Under the pieces are notes generated by a model. That model saw only the letters and a list, made by a program, of their open reading frames with translations, was not told the DNA's origin and searched no databases. Shown one piece after another: positions 16,184-25,505 of a stretch of 64,000 nucleotides of DNA. The stretch is from Neolewinella lacunae (GTDB lineage Bacteria > Bacteroidota > Bacteroidia > Chitinophagales > Saprospiraceae), in the NCBI RefSeq assembly GCF_014349155.1, contig NZ_JACSIT010000067.1, positions 1 through 64,000 of the forward strand, in the 5' to 3' direction. Every line of letters starts with the position of its first letter. Position 1 is the stretch's first letter. Made by a program: the position numbers and the translations under genes.

Positions 16184-17923
16184 ATGCCGCAACTAGAACG
16201 TAAACATCGTAACCAGTCCCTGATCCAGTTCGCCCTGGCCTTGGCGCTTCTGGTCATCATTAACATCCTGGCCAATGCCCGCATCGGGGGGCAACCACTT
16301 TACGGTGCCCTCGACCTGACGGAAGATGGCCGCTACACCCTGACCGAGCATACGGCCGAGCAACTCGCAGCCCTCGAAGAACCACTGTTCGTGCGCGTCC
16401 TGCTCGCTGGCGACCTGCCCGCAAACTTCCAACGGCTCAAGGACAATGTCGAAGAACTGCTCATCGACTTTTCCGGGCACACCGACCAAATCGAGTGGGA
16501 GTTTGCCGACCCCCTGGCGGGCAACGATACCGAAGCCATCCAGGATCGGCAGCGGCAGTTGCAGGAGGATCTGGACATCTTACCCGTTACCGTCTTCTCC
16601 GCCGCCAGCGCCTCCGAGCGGTCGGCCAACGCCGTTTACCCTTACGCCATTCTCTACTACGGCCAGCGCGTGCGGGTGGTCCGTTTCCTGGCTACGGAGC
16701 TGCCCGGCATCAGTGAAGAGCGCCGCGTCAACAAGGCCGAAGCCCTGCTGGAATACAACTTCAGCCGCGCCATTAAAGGCCTGGTCAACAACGACAAAGG
16801 CCTCATCGGCTTCACCCTCGGCCACGGCGAACTGCCCCCGCTGAACACTGCCGACCTGGTGATCTCCCTGCGCGAAGACTACGAAGTCGGGCCTGTCCAT
16901 CTCGATAGTTTTGCCACCATCCCCCAAGACATCGAACTGCTGGTGGTGGCCAAGCCTACCCTGCCCTTTTCGGATTTCGACGCCTTTAAGCTCGATCAGT
17001 ACGTGATGAATGGTGGCAAAGTCTTGTGGGCCATCGATGCGGTGGGGATGGACTACGACTCCCTCCAGGGCCGCAACGAGTTTTACCCCCAGCCCCGGGA
17101 GACGGGACTGGAAGACCTCTTCTTCCGCTACGGATTCCGGCTGAGTCCGGTCCTGGGCCTCGACCTGGTCAGTACCCGCATCGGGATTGTCACTGGCCAA
17201 AGTGCCGCCGGTCCTCAGGTCTCCATGGTTCCCTTCCCCTATCACGTCATGGCCATCCCGCAGGGTGACCACCCCATCGTAAAAAACCTGGACCCGGTGG
17301 ATCTGCGCTTCCCCACCGTTATTGAATCCGTCAACGAGAGCGACGCGGTGCAAACCACGGTGCTTTTGCAGTCCAGCGACCGCTCGCGCCGCAAGCGCCT
17401 GCCCGCCCCCATTGACCTCGACGCCCAGAAATACAGCCTGGACCTGGAGCGCTTCAACGAAGGAGGCCTGCCTTTTGCTTACCTGCTGGAGGGCACCTTC
17501 AGCAGTCCCTACGCCAACCGCTTGAGTAAAGACAACGAAGCAGTGCTGCGCCAGAATGGCCTGGAGTTCCGGGCACAGTCGCCCCCCAACCGCATGGTAG
17601 TGGTGGCCGACGGAGACATCCTTTCCAACCCAGTTGCCAACGGCACCACCCCCCTGCCACTGGGCCTTAACCGCTGGGAAAAATTTGAATACGCCAACAA
17701 GGCCTTCGTCCTCAACGCCATCGAGTACCTTCTGGAGCCCGAAGGGGTCATCGGTGCCCGGGGTAAAGAAGTAAAACTCCGCCTGATCGATAAAGAAAGC
17801 GCCCGAGCCGACGCTACCTGGTGGCGAACGGTCAACATCGTTTTCCCCCTGGCCCTGGTTGCCCTTTTCGGTGTGGTATTTTTCTGGCTGCGGCGGCGGC
17901 GTTACGCGCGGGTAGCGGCCTAA
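16184..17923 (+). CDS. gldG: Gliding motility ABC transporter component GldG
   Basis: 579 residues. A first membrane helix (FALALALLVIINILANA) and a last one near the C-terminus (FPLALVALFGVVFFWL) flank a large exoplasmic part with family features such as the ...GEWEFADPL-like segment, the YGQRVRVV strand and LGHGELPP. GldG works with GldA and GldF in an ABC complex needed for gliding in flavobacteria; neither partner gene is next to it here. The ATG at 16184 was chosen because a TATCTTCG promoter box lies at 16163-16170, so the earlier ATG at 16121 is not in the transcript. Confidence 0.85.
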   Translation: MPQLERKHRNQSLIQFALALALLVIINILANARIGGQPLYGALDLTEDGRYTLTEHTAEQLAALEEPLFVRVLLAGDLPANFQRLKDNVEELLIDFSGHTDQIEWEFADPLAGNDTEAIQDRQRQLQEDLDILPVTVFSAASASERSANAVYPYAILYYGQRVRVVRFLATELPGISEERRVNKAEALLEYNFSRAIKGLVNNDKGLIGFTLGHGELPPLNTADLVISLREDYEVGPVHLDSFATIPQDIELLVVAKPTLPFSDFDAFKLDQYVMNGGKVLWAIDAVGMDYDSLQGRNEFYPQPRETGLEDLFFRYGFRLSPVLGLDLVSTRIGIVTGQSAAGPQVSMVPFPYHVMAIPQGDHPIVKNLDPVDLRFPTVIESVNESDAVQTTVLLQSSDRSRRKRLPAPIDLDAQKYSLDLERFNEGGLPFAYLLEGTFSSPYANRLSKDNEAVLRQNGLEFRAQSPPNRMVVVADGDILSNPVANGTTPLPLGLNRWEKFEYANKAFVLNAIEYLLEPEGVIGARGKEVKLRLIDKESARADATWWRTVNIVFPLALVALFGVVFFWLRRRRYARVAA

Positions 17924-17967
17924 AGACCGGCCCATCGCTTTTCTCAACTACTCCATCCCCCCCCCAA

Positions 17968-18981
17968 ATGAACCGTACCCTTTATTTATTGATTGCCGTA
18001 GTATTGCTGGGTGGCGGCGCCTGGTGGATTGTTTCGGCTGGCCAGACGCCGGAGAAAGTCGGTGACCGGGCCGTAGAACGGCAGTTTGGCTACGCCGACG
18101 TAGATGACCTGGGCCGCATTTTCGTGGCCGACCGCGCTGGCCACAGCGTTACCCTCACCCGGGGGGGCGTCACCGGCTGGCTGGCGGACGGTAAGCCGGC
18201 CAACGAAAACGTGCTGAAGAATCTGCTCCACGCCGTGCAAACCATCGAGGTGCAGTCCCTGCCTACCCAAAAGGCCATTCCCAATATGGTCCAAAGCCTT
18301 GCCACCAGCGGTATCCTTGTCCAGCTTTACGACCGTGCCGACCGCAAAGTGCGGGGCTACTACATTGGCGGATCGACCAACGACGAGCGCGGCACCTTTG
18401 CCATCGTCGAAGGCAGCGAAAACCCCTACATCGTTCATTTGGCGGGCTGGACGGGTAACCTGCGCCACCGCTTCAACCTCTGGGACGATGAGTGGCGTGA
18501 CAAGGTCTACTTCCGGGCCGACCCCGACGCGGTGGAACTGCTCAGCATCGATTACCCCAAACAGCGCAACAAAAGCTTTCGCCTGGAGCGGGTGGGGAAA
18601 AACTTCCGCCTCAGCCCCATCTACGAAACCGGCCAACCGGTGCGGGAAATCCCCCGGGGCGTAGCCGAGAGCATTCTCGTTCGCTACGAATCCTTCTACG
18701 TCAACCGCTACGAAAACCAGGACGAGGCGTCCATCACCCAGGCCCGTGATCTGCTGCCCTTTGCGGTAATCACCCTCAAGCAAGAGGACAAGGACGCCCA
18801 GGAAATGCGCATCTACCCCCGCTTTACCGGCCTGACGCTGGGCCAGGACCCGAAAACGGGGGAAATGAGCCAGAGCAACACGCTGGAGGCATACACCGCC
18901 TTCATCAACGGAGGAGAAGATTGGGTACTGCTCAACGTAGAAACCACCCAGCCACTTCTCGTGGCCTACGATTCTTTTTAA
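17968..18981 (+). CDS. DUF4340 domain protein
   Basis: 337 residues with an N-terminal membrane anchor (LYLLIAVVLLGGGAWWIVS) and then a soluble part with the DUF4340 pattern: a repeated beta-rich unit including RIFVADRAGHSVTLTRGG and VYFRADPDAVELLSIDYP. DUF4340 proteins commonly accompany GldG-like ABC components, and this gene follows gldG after 44 bp on the same strand, so a shared envelope role is likely. Precise function unknown. Confidence 0.8.
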   Translation: MNRTLYLLIAVVLLGGGAWWIVSAGQTPEKVGDRAVERQFGYADVDDLGRIFVADRAGHSVTLTRGGVTGWLADGKPANENVLKNLLHAVQTIEVQSLPTQKAIPNMVQSLATSGILVQLYDRADRKVRGYYIGGSTNDERGTFAIVEGSENPYIVHLAGWTGNLRHRFNLWDDEWRDKVYFRADPDAVELLSIDYPKQRNKSFRLERVGKNFRLSPIYETGQPVREIPRGVAESILVRYESFYVNRYENQDEASITQARDLLPFAVITLKQEDKDAQEMRIYPRFTGLTLGQDPKTGEMSQSNTLEAYTAFINGGEDWVLLNVETTQPLLVAYDSF

Positions 18982-19196
18982 GTGATCGTTTAGAGCTGGG
19001 CTGTCTACTTAGCCAGGCCGCAGCCGTAGCGGGATTTCGCCCGCGGGATCATCAGCAGGGTAAGGCCCAACTCAAACAACTCCTTAGTGCAACTCAGTGC
19101 CCTTAATGCCTTAGTGGTAAAAAAAACCGCGAAGCGGCAGAACGCAGTTCTCTAAAGGGCGTACGGGTTAACCCCAATTAATTATACCGTCTACGT
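18982..19196. repeat. Convergent gap with CTTAGTG/CGCAG-type repeat
   Basis: Between DUF4340 and fabD. At about 19078-19155 it contains AACTCCTTAGTGCAACTCAG, TGCCTTAGTGGTAAAAAAAA and CCGCGAAGCGGCAGAACGCAG. This resembles a short intergenic repeat type that I recall from many unrelated bacteria. No gene seen. Confidence 0.5.
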
Positions 19197-20075
19197 TTAG
19201 AGTTGCGCCACGTTGAGCGAGCGGTCCACTTTCTTGATCAGTCCGGAGAGGATACCGCCTTTACCACCGACTTCGACGAACTCCGTCAGGCCTGCTGAGT
19301 GCATGTTCTGCACCGTTTGGGTCCAGCGGACGGGGCTGGTAAGCTGGGCGATGAGCTTAGCCTGGATCACCTCGGGGTCTACGCTGGGCTGGGCATCGGT
19401 ATTCTGGTAGATATCGCAACTGGCCGGACGGAAGAAAGTAGCCTCGATGGCCTCCCGGAGACGATCCTGGGCCGGTTGCATCAGCGGGCTGTGGAACGCG
19501 CCGCCAACGGCAAGGGGCAAGACACGGCGTGCACCGAGATCGTTGAGCAATTTGCTGGCTTTCTCGACGCCCTTGACGCTACCGGAAATCACCAGCTGTC
19601 CGTTCGTGTTGTAGTTAGCGGGGACGACCACCTCGTCGATCGAAGCGCAGGCCTGTTCGATCACTTCGTCGTCCAGCCCCAGTACGGCGGCCATCGTGCC
19701 GGGCACTGCCTCGGTGGCTTCCTGCATCGCCAGGGCGCGTTCGGCGACCAGGCGCAGGGCGGCGGGAAAATCCAGGACCCCGGCGGCGACGAGGGCAGAA
19801 AACTCCCCCAAACTATGGCCGGCTACTGCGGCGGGAGGCTCCAGTCCCTCGGCCACCAGGTAAGTGATGGCGGAGTGTACGAAGATGGCCGGCTGGGTAA
19901 TTTTCGTTTGGCGGAGCTCTTCCTCGCTCCCTTCAAACATCACCCGGGAAAGAGAATAGCCCAGCACGTCGTCGGCCTGCTCAAACAGGGTCTTGGCCGC
20001 AGCGCTTAGGTTGAACAAATCGAGGCCCATCCCACTGAACTGGGCACCCTGGCCGGGAAAAACGTATGCTTTCAT
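19197..20075 (-). CDS. fabD: Malonyl-CoA:ACP transacylase
   Basis: 292 residues, normal length for FabD. It transfers malonyl groups from CoA to acyl carrier protein to start fatty acid elongation. Seen: GQGAQ at 8-12, the nucleophile motif GHSLGE with S88, the substrate-binding Arg region (LVAERALAMQ), and the catalytic His in GGAFHSPLM near 198. Single gene, divergent from the DUF423 gene. Confidence 0.96.
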   Translation of the reverse strand: MKAYVFPGQGAQFSGMGLDLFNLSAAAKTLFEQADDVLGYSLSRVMFEGSEEELRQTKITQPAIFVHSAITYLVAEGLEPPAAVAGHSLGEFSALVAAGVLDFPAALRLVAERALAMQEATEAVPGTMAAVLGLDDEVIEQACASIDEVVVPANYNTNGQLVISGSVKGVEKASKLLNDLGARRVLPLAVGGAFHSPLMQPAQDRLREAIEATFFRPASCDIYQNTDAQPSVDPEVIQAKLIAQLTSPVRWTQTVQNMHSAGLTEFVEVGGKGGILSGLIKKVDRSLNVAQL

Positions 20076-20220
20076 TGGTGGATATCTTAAACTTGTTGGT
20101 GGTGTCGGGCGGGTGCTGCCACCGTTTTCCTACCACAATGGTAAGGCAAAAAACCATCTTGGCGGGTGGCGGTGGCGGAAAAATGACTTTGGGCCTGACC
20201 CAGGGCCGCGCCCGAAGGCT

Positions 20221-20228
20221 TACCTTCG
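20221..20228 (+). promoter_or_regulatory. TAnnTTTG-type box, four bases before a start codon
   Basis: TACCTTCG, then CGCC, then the ATG at 20233. If used, the transcript would be leaderless. Confidence 0.5.
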
Positions 20229-20232
20229 CGCC

Positions 20233-20622
20233 ATGCACAGAGAACTTCGCCTCATCGCCGTATTAGGTGCCCTGGCCGTTGGCCTGGGGGCTTTTGGAGC
20301 CCACGGACTCGAACGCCTGGTGGAGCCCGCACAGTTGGAAACCTTCGGCACGGGCGTGCGCTACCAGTTTTACCACGTCCTGGCCGCAGCGCTAGCCATC
20401 GCCCTGGGCCAGCACGCCGCTTTTTCGGGCCAATGGCTACGCCGGGCCATCTGGTGTTGGGTGCTGGGCATCGCTCTTTTTTCCGGTTCGCTCTATCTGC
20501 TGGCGCTGCGCGACGTGCACGGTCTGGCGGTCGGGTTCCTCGGGCCAATTACGCCGCTGGGCGGCCTGTTCTTCATCGGTGGCTGGATGATGTTGCTCTT
20601 TGCCCCCGTGGCGCGGCGCTAA
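20233..20622 (+). CDS. DUF423 small membrane protein
   Basis: 129 residues with four hydrophobic helices and the family opening LGALAVGLGAFGAHGLE, plus YHVLAAALAIALG and GPITPLGGLFFIGGWMML. DUF423 (YgdD-like) inner-membrane proteins have no settled function. The ATG at 20233 follows immediately after a promoter-like box. Confidence 0.93.
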   Translation: MHRELRLIAVLGALAVGLGAFGAHGLERLVEPAQLETFGTGVRYQFYHVLAAALAIALGQHAAFSGQWLRRAIWCWVLGIALFSGSLYLLALRDVHGLAVGFLGPITPLGGLFFIGGWMMLLFAPVARR

Positions 20623-20651
20623 TTCCGCTTTCATTGCTTCAATTTGTCCCT

Positions 20652-21431
20652 ATGCGCAGTCCTTTCTCCTTTTTGCTGCTCCTGTTGCTGGCCCTGAGTG
20701 CTTGCCGGGCACCACTCGATGCGGTTACCGTCCAACCCCAGACCTATAATATAACGACTGACCTGGACCCGATGAAGTCGGGCGCCGGAGCGCAGGTGCA
20801 GGGGGAAGGGACAGAAGAGCAAAGTATGGCGGAGCTGATTGCTCCCTACAAAGCCCAACTGGAAGAAAAGATGAACCGCCAGCTCGCCACCCTGGCCAAG
20901 CCCCTCCGCAAGGGCAACCCCGAAAGCACCCTCGGCAACTGGATGGCCGACCTGATGATGGACGCCGCTAGGGATGCTTCGCCCGGCCGTGCGGTCGCCT
21001 TCGCCACGGCCAACGACGGCGGCCTGCGGGTACAGGAAATTGGTGCCGGCCCACTCCTCGTCTCCGAAATCTACGAACTGATGCCTTTTGATAACGAGCT
21101 GGTACTGGTAGACCTGACTGGAGCCGAAACCATGGCCTTCATCAACCACATCGCCAACTCCGGCGGCTGGCCCGTCAGCAAGGAACTTAAGGTCGTCCGC
21201 GAAAACGGCCTGCTGAAAGTGAGCATCTCCGGCCAGGCCATCGACCCCGCCGGGCGTTACCTGGTGGCCATGCCCGATTACGTTGCCAACGGCGGCAGCG
21301 ATTCCAGTATGGTGAAAGGCAAACCCCAGACCTCCACTAATTTACTCATCCGCGACCTCCTCATCACTTACGCCGCCAGGGCTACCGCACCCATTGAGGT
21401 AGAGGCCACTGGCGACCGGATGAAGTTGTAG
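20652..21431 (+). CDS. 5'-nucleotidase C-terminal domain lipoprotein
   Basis: 259 residues. Signal peptide ending in the lipobox LALSAC (cysteine near 18). The mature part is the substrate-specificity domain of UshA-type 5'-nucleotidases: NPESTLGNWMADLMMDAAR, FATANDGGLR and SEIYELMPFDNELVLVDL. It lacks the metallophosphatase half, which is encoded separately by the next gene. The two probably act together outside the inner membrane. Confidence 0.9.
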   Translation: MRSPFSFLLLLLLALSACRAPLDAVTVQPQTYNITTDLDPMKSGAGAQVQGEGTEEQSMAELIAPYKAQLEEKMNRQLATLAKPLRKGNPESTLGNWMADLMMDAARDASPGRAVAFATANDGGLRVQEIGAGPLLVSEIYELMPFDNELVLVDLTGAETMAFINHIANSGGWPVSKELKVVRENGLLKVSISGQAIDPAGRYLVAMPDYVANGGSDSSMVKGKPQTSTNLLIRDLLITYAARATAPIEVEATGDRMKL

Positions 21432-21445
21432 TCTCAGACTTCCCC

Positions 21446-21503
21446 AGCTTCTCCCCCTCCGGGGGTTGGGGGGCATCCTTCCCCCGCACCTGCGGCCGCG
21501 CCC
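21446..21503 (+). repeat. Composite repeat between the two nucleotidase genes
   Basis: AGCTTCTCCCCCTCCGGGGG, a short G-run, then a perfect GCACCTGCGGCCGCGCCC at 21486-21503. It starts 15 bp after the stop at 21431. Confidence 0.85.
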
Positions 21504-21535
21504 ATTCACTTTTCCTCCCACGTAAAAAGCCATCC

Positions 21536-22447
21536 ATGCTCAATCGTCGCATTTTCCTTCGCCAAGCCGCCGTGGGTGGTGGGCTTTTGCTCCTGCCGGG
21601 ACTGGCCACCGCACTGCCCGGCCGCCCGACGCCGCGGCTGACCATCCTGCACACCAACGACTGGCACAGCCGGATTGACCCCTTCCCCGACGACGGCGGC
21701 CGCAACGCCAACCGTGGCGGGGCCCTGCGCCGTATGCACCTCATCCGCCAGATCCGCGCCGCCGAGCCCAACGTGATCTTGCTTGACAGCGGAGACATCT
21801 TCCAGGGCACGCCCTACTTCAATTTCTTCGCCGGTGAGCTGGAGATGAAGCTCATGACCCGCATGGGCTACGACGCGGCCACCATCGGCAACCACGATTT
21901 CGACGGCGGCATGGAAAACCTGGCTACCCAAATGAAGCACGCCAACTTCCCCATGCTTTCGGCCAACTACGACTTTACCGGGACGCCGCTGGCGGGAAAA
22001 ACCCAGCCTTACCAGATTCTGGAACGCGGCGGCATCCGGATCGGGCTCTTCGGCCTGGGCATTGAGCTGGCGGGACTGGTTCCCGAACAACTCTACGGCA
22101 AGACCACTTACCAAGACCCCCGCGAGGTGGGCAACGCCACGGCCCGCCTGCTGCGCGAAGACAAAAAGTGCGACCTCGTCATCTGCCTGAGCCACCTCGG
22201 CTTCAAATACCGCGAAGACAAGGTCGACGACGTTAAACTGGCCAGCAGCTCCCGCGACATCGACATCATCCTGGGGGGACATACCCACACTTTTTTGGAC
22301 GCCCCCGTGGAGGTCCCCAACCAACTCGGTGAGCCCGTGATCGTCAATCAGGTCGGTTTCGGGGGCCTGCGGCTGGGGCGGCTCGACGTCACCTTCCCCG
22401 GTGGAGGCCGGCGGCGTTGCGTGGCTTGCAACAATCTGCGAGTATAA
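21536..22447 (+). CDS. Metallophosphatase, 5'-nucleotidase N-terminal domain
   Basis: 303 residues with a Tat-like signal (NRRIFLRQAAVGGGLLLLPG). Catalytic motifs of the calcineurin-like fold are all present: LHTNDWHSR (metal site 1), DSGDIFQGTP, GNHDFDGG, CLSHLG and GGHTHTF. The C-terminal nucleotidase domain is missing and is supplied by the preceding lipoprotein, so this is a split UshA/NucA-type enzyme with reversed gene order. Confidence 0.93.
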   Translation: MLNRRIFLRQAAVGGGLLLLPGLATALPGRPTPRLTILHTNDWHSRIDPFPDDGGRNANRGGALRRMHLIRQIRAAEPNVILLDSGDIFQGTPYFNFFAGELEMKLMTRMGYDAATIGNHDFDGGMENLATQMKHANFPMLSANYDFTGTPLAGKTQPYQILERGGIRIGLFGLGIELAGLVPEQLYGKTTYQDPREVGNATARLLREDKKCDLVICLSHLGFKYREDKVDDVKLASSSRDIDIILGGHTHTFLDAPVEVPNQLGEPVIVNQVGFGGLRLGRLDVTFPGGGRRRCVACNNLRV

Positions 22448-22784
22448 AAAGGCCTTTACACGCGAACTGCTTATGACAAAATTTCCGATTCGGAGAAATA
22501 TCCATGCCAAAGATAATTTTGCTTAAAAACCTAGTGTTTTCCTTGCTTAGGTGGCGTCTTTAGCCGGATATTTGCCTTCCGCTGTAGCCACTACGGCGAG
22601 GGAGAACAACACCACCTCCGACGAATTTCGCCACATCCTCAGTGCGGCCCACCTAAAAGATTCGGATTGGTTTTCGGGCACTCCTCCATATTGTAACTTA
22701 CTGAACTTAAGCAAATTTTACTTTCACTTGGCTGGGACTCACCCCCCCAGCCGGAACGCATCAACCGTGCAACTGGGATACAAA
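22448..22784. other. dnaA upstream region
   Basis: No gene, and no TTATCCACA-type DnaA boxes that I can find, so I do not call an origin here. It contains a palindrome TCCGATTCGGA near 22486-22496 and a hairpin GGCTGGG/CCCAGCC at 22730-22752, 33 bp before the dnaA start. Confidence 0.6.
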
Positions 22785-24197
22785 ATGGATCACACCGTCA
22801 TCTGGAACAATTGTCTGCAAACCATTCGGCAAAGCGTCGATCCCCAAAGTTTTCAAACTTGGTTTGCACCGATTAAACCGGTGGCGTTGCAGAGCAATGA
22901 GCTGACCATCCAGGTCCCCCACCGCCTGTTTTACGAATGGCTGGAGGAACACTACATTGAGGTCTTGAAGACCAGCCTTAACAAGGCCCTGGGCAAATCC
23001 GGCCGGCTACAGTACCGGATCAACCCCCACCGGCAGGAGGTGAAGGCTCCCGCTTCGGTACTGGCTAATGGCCAGCCGACGGAGGCCGTCCCCACCCGCA
23101 ACGTAGCCCCGGGCAACCCTTTCGTGATTCCCGGGATGACCCGGCCCCGCATCCCCTCCAACCTCGACCCCAACTACACCTTCGATAACTTCATCGAAGG
23201 CGACTGCAACAGCCTGGCCCGCAACGCGGCCAAGGCCGTTGCCGATAATCCCAGCCAGACCTCGTTCAACCCACTGGTCATCCACGGCAACGTAGGCCTG
23301 GGCAAAACCCACCTGCTGCAGGCCATCGGCAACTACATCAGTAAGAAGTTTCCGGAGAAGGCCGTCCTCTACGTCTCTACCGATACCTTCACCAACCAGC
23401 TGGTCAGCTCCATCGGCAGCAACACCACCAACGACCTGGTCAACTGGTACCAAAACGTGGATGTCCTCCTGGTAGACGACATCCAGCAACTGGTCAAGCG
23501 CAAGAAGACCCAGGACGTATTCTTCAACCTCTTCAACGTACTGCGGCAAAACAACAAGGCCATCGTGATGACCTGTGACCGGCCAATCATTGAGCTCGAC
23601 ATCGAAGACCGCCTCCGCAGCCGCTTTCAGTGGGGCCTCAGCGCCGACCTGAGCATGCCCGCCCTGGAGACGCGCATGGCCATCCTCAATTCCAAGGCCT
23701 CTACCAACAGCGTGGAGATCCCGGCGGAAGTCGTGGAATTCATCTGCTTCCACATCCAGCACAACATCCGGCAACTCGAAGGCGTGCTCAACAACCTCGT
23801 CCTGCACAAAGGCGTCATGGGCAACCAGGGCATCGACTTGAAGCTGGCCAAGGAAGTGCTCAAAAACTTCGTCTCCGAGATCAATAAAGAGGTAACCCCA
23901 GACGTCATCCAGCGCACGGTGGCCGATTACTACGACCTCGACGTGGACAAGCTTTCCAGCTCCACCCGCCGCCGGCAGGTGGTACTGGCCCGGCAGATCA
24001 GCATGTTCCTCGTCAAGGAATACACCGACCAAAGCCTCAAGGCGATTGGCCGCATGTTCGGCAATCGCGATCACTCCACCGTACTTTACTCCATCAAAAC
24101 GGTCAAGGACCTGATGGAAACCAACGACGAGATCAAAAAGGCCCTCGCCGAACTGGAGCGGAAAATCCGCATCGGGCAGGGGGAAGGGGTTTTGTAG
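22785..24197 (+). CDS. dnaA: Chromosomal replication initiator DnaA
   Basis: 470 residues, normal length. Domain I (HTVIWNNCLQTIRQSVDPQS), a short linker, the AAA+ domain with Walker A GNVGLGKTH (168-176) and Walker B VLLVDDIQQ near 228, and domain IV with the DnaA-box-binding signature KAIGRMFGNRDHSTVLYSI near 430-448. It binds origin boxes and opens DNA for replication. The ATG at 22785 is chosen since it begins the conserved domain I; the longer frame upstream has no homology-like features. Confidence 0.97.
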   Translation: MDHTVIWNNCLQTIRQSVDPQSFQTWFAPIKPVALQSNELTIQVPHRLFYEWLEEHYIEVLKTSLNKALGKSGRLQYRINPHRQEVKAPASVLANGQPTEAVPTRNVAPGNPFVIPGMTRPRIPSNLDPNYTFDNFIEGDCNSLARNAAKAVADNPSQTSFNPLVIHGNVGLGKTHLLQAIGNYISKKFPEKAVLYVSTDTFTNQLVSSIGSNTTNDLVNWYQNVDVLLVDDIQQLVKRKKTQDVFFNLFNVLRQNNKAIVMTCDRPIIELDIEDRLRSRFQWGLSADLSMPALETRMAILNSKASTNSVEIPAEVVEFICFHIQHNIRQLEGVLNNLVLHKGVMGNQGIDLKLAKEVLKNFVSEINKEVTPDVIQRTVADYYDLDVDKLSSSTRRRQVVLARQISMFLVKEYTDQSLKAIGRMFGNRDHSTVLYSIKTVKDLMETNDEIKKALAELERKIRIGQGEGVL

Positions 24198-24307
24198 TTC
24201 AGTAGTTCATAGTCTAGTAGTTCATAGTCTAGTAGTCGGTGGTTCACTTGTAAACTATGAACTATGAACTAGTGAACTATGAACTAACGACTAGTGAACG
24301 GTGAACT
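24195..24307. repeat. Imperfect long hairpin of AGTTCATAGT units between convergent genes
   Basis: The left half repeats TAGTTCATAGTCTAG, the right half repeats CTATGAACTA and related strings, so the two halves pair imperfectly over about 45 bases. It fills the whole gap between the dnaA stop and the next convergent gene and probably works as a bidirectional terminator. Confidence 0.7.
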
Positions 24308-24314
24308 AAACCAG

Positions 24315-25505
24315 CTACGGCGCGAAGTACCCCAGGCTGCCACCCACCCAGGTCTTTCCCTTGTTGTAGCGCACGCCGATCATTTCTCCTTTGGAGAGCC
24401 GGACGAGGTTATTGAGCAGGATGGGACGTTCGGCATCGTCTGGCCAGACGTACATCATGCGGATTTCCGTGCGGGCGGGTCCGTCGGGGGTTTCAATCAG
24501 GTCGGCGTACTGGACTTTTTTCTGGAGGATGAAATGCTCTGGCTGCGCAATGGCGGCAATCTTTTCTGGTGTGGGGTGCAGGTCTACGCCAGCTCCGGCG
24601 AAACTGTAAAGGGGCTTGAGGACGTATGCTTCGAGGTCTTGTGGCAACTCCCTGATCTCGTGCAGGAAGCGGGTTTCTGGCACGTAGGGGCTGTTGATAA
24701 ACGGCAGGGTGTACTTGCTGAGCAGGAAAAACCAGTTGGGGTGACCGGCCCATTCTACGTCCACGGGTTCTACCAGGTTGAACTGCCGTTGCAGATCGGT
24801 GCGGGCATTGAGCTCATCGAAAATGACCCGGTTGTAGATGCGCTCGATGCGGGTGCGGACGCCTTGCCGCTGGTAAAACAGCTGCGTTCCGTCCACTTCT
24901 ACATCGGAGATACACAGTTCAGCGATGCCCAGTTCCTGGCAGGCCACTACGAAGTCGATGCGGGTGGTTTGGTTGAGGGGGTCGACTTCCAGCAGGACAA
25001 CGTTTTCGGGGGCGTGCTTGCCCAGGATGCAGCGGCGCAGGAGGTCGAGGTAGTCCTCAGCCCCCATACCACCGAAGCGGCAGGTGAAATCTTCGGGGAT
25101 GGGAAAGAAGCGCCGGTAACACTGATCGAGCAGGAACTGAAAAAAGTAGAGGGAGGGAAAGCCTTGTCCTTCAATGAGTTGGGGGACGATCTCCCCGGCT
25201 TCGTTGCGGCAAAGCCCGAAATCGAGTTGGAGAAACATCGGGCGGTCCGTTTGCCCGGGCACCCGCTCGGCGGCGGGGATGGCGGGCTCCGAGCGTTCGG
25301 CGAAACCGGGGGCCAGGACTACCTCCAGCACGTCTTCGCAGGCCCGCATGAGGTGATCCCGGACGTCGTTGGGCACGAAGATGGGGGATTCGGCGACGTG
25401 GAATTTCGGTCGGTGGCCGTACTGTTCGGTCAGCCAGGTCATCATTTCCTGGTAGCGCTCTTCGGTGAAAGCGTCGTTGTAACGGCGGCGGTTTTCCTTG
25501 ATCAT
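24315..25505 (-). CDS. Conserved protein of unknown function, ATP-grasp-like
   Basis: 396 residues, cytoplasmic, no signal. I do not recognise a named family. Features that recall ATP-grasp ligases: YVLKPLYSFAGAGVDLHP (lysine plus glycine-rich loop) near 290-308, RTEIRMMYVW near 350, and a late LLNNLVRLSKG. The N-terminal half has acidic and aromatic segments (LQLDFGLCRNEAGEIVPQLI). The ATG at 25505 is chosen because the frame before it is low complexity. Single gene, convergent with dnaA. Confidence 0.6.
   Translation of the reverse strand: MIKENRRRYNDAFTEERYQEMMTWLTEQYGHRPKFHVAESPIFVPNDVRDHLMRACEDVLEVVLAPGFAERSEPAIPAAERVPGQTDRPMFLQLDFGLCRNEAGEIVPQLIEGQGFPSLYFFQFLLDQCYRRFFPIPEDFTCRFGGMGAEDYLDLLRRCILGKHAPENVVLLEVDPLNQTTRIDFVVACQELGIAELCISDVEVDGTQLFYQRQGVRTRIERIYNRVIFDELNARTDLQRQFNLVEPVDVEWAGHPNWFFLLSKYTLPFINSPYVPETRFLHEIRELPQDLEAYVLKPLYSFAGAGVDLHPTPEKIAAIAQPEHFILQKKVQYADLIETPDGPARTEIRMMYVWPDDAERPILLNNLVRLSKGEMIGVRYNKGKTWVGGSLGYFAP

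Noticed and set aside
16580-17947. 455-residue minus-strand frame opposite gldG
   Set aside because: Antisense shadow with no recognisable domain.
22448-22784. Replication origin next to dnaA
   Set aside because: No DnaA-box cluster or AT-rich unwinding stretch seen; in Bacteroidota the origin is often not beside dnaA.
22551-22784. N-terminal extension of DnaA
   Set aside because: The extension has no DnaA-like sequence; domain I starts exactly at the ATG at 22785.
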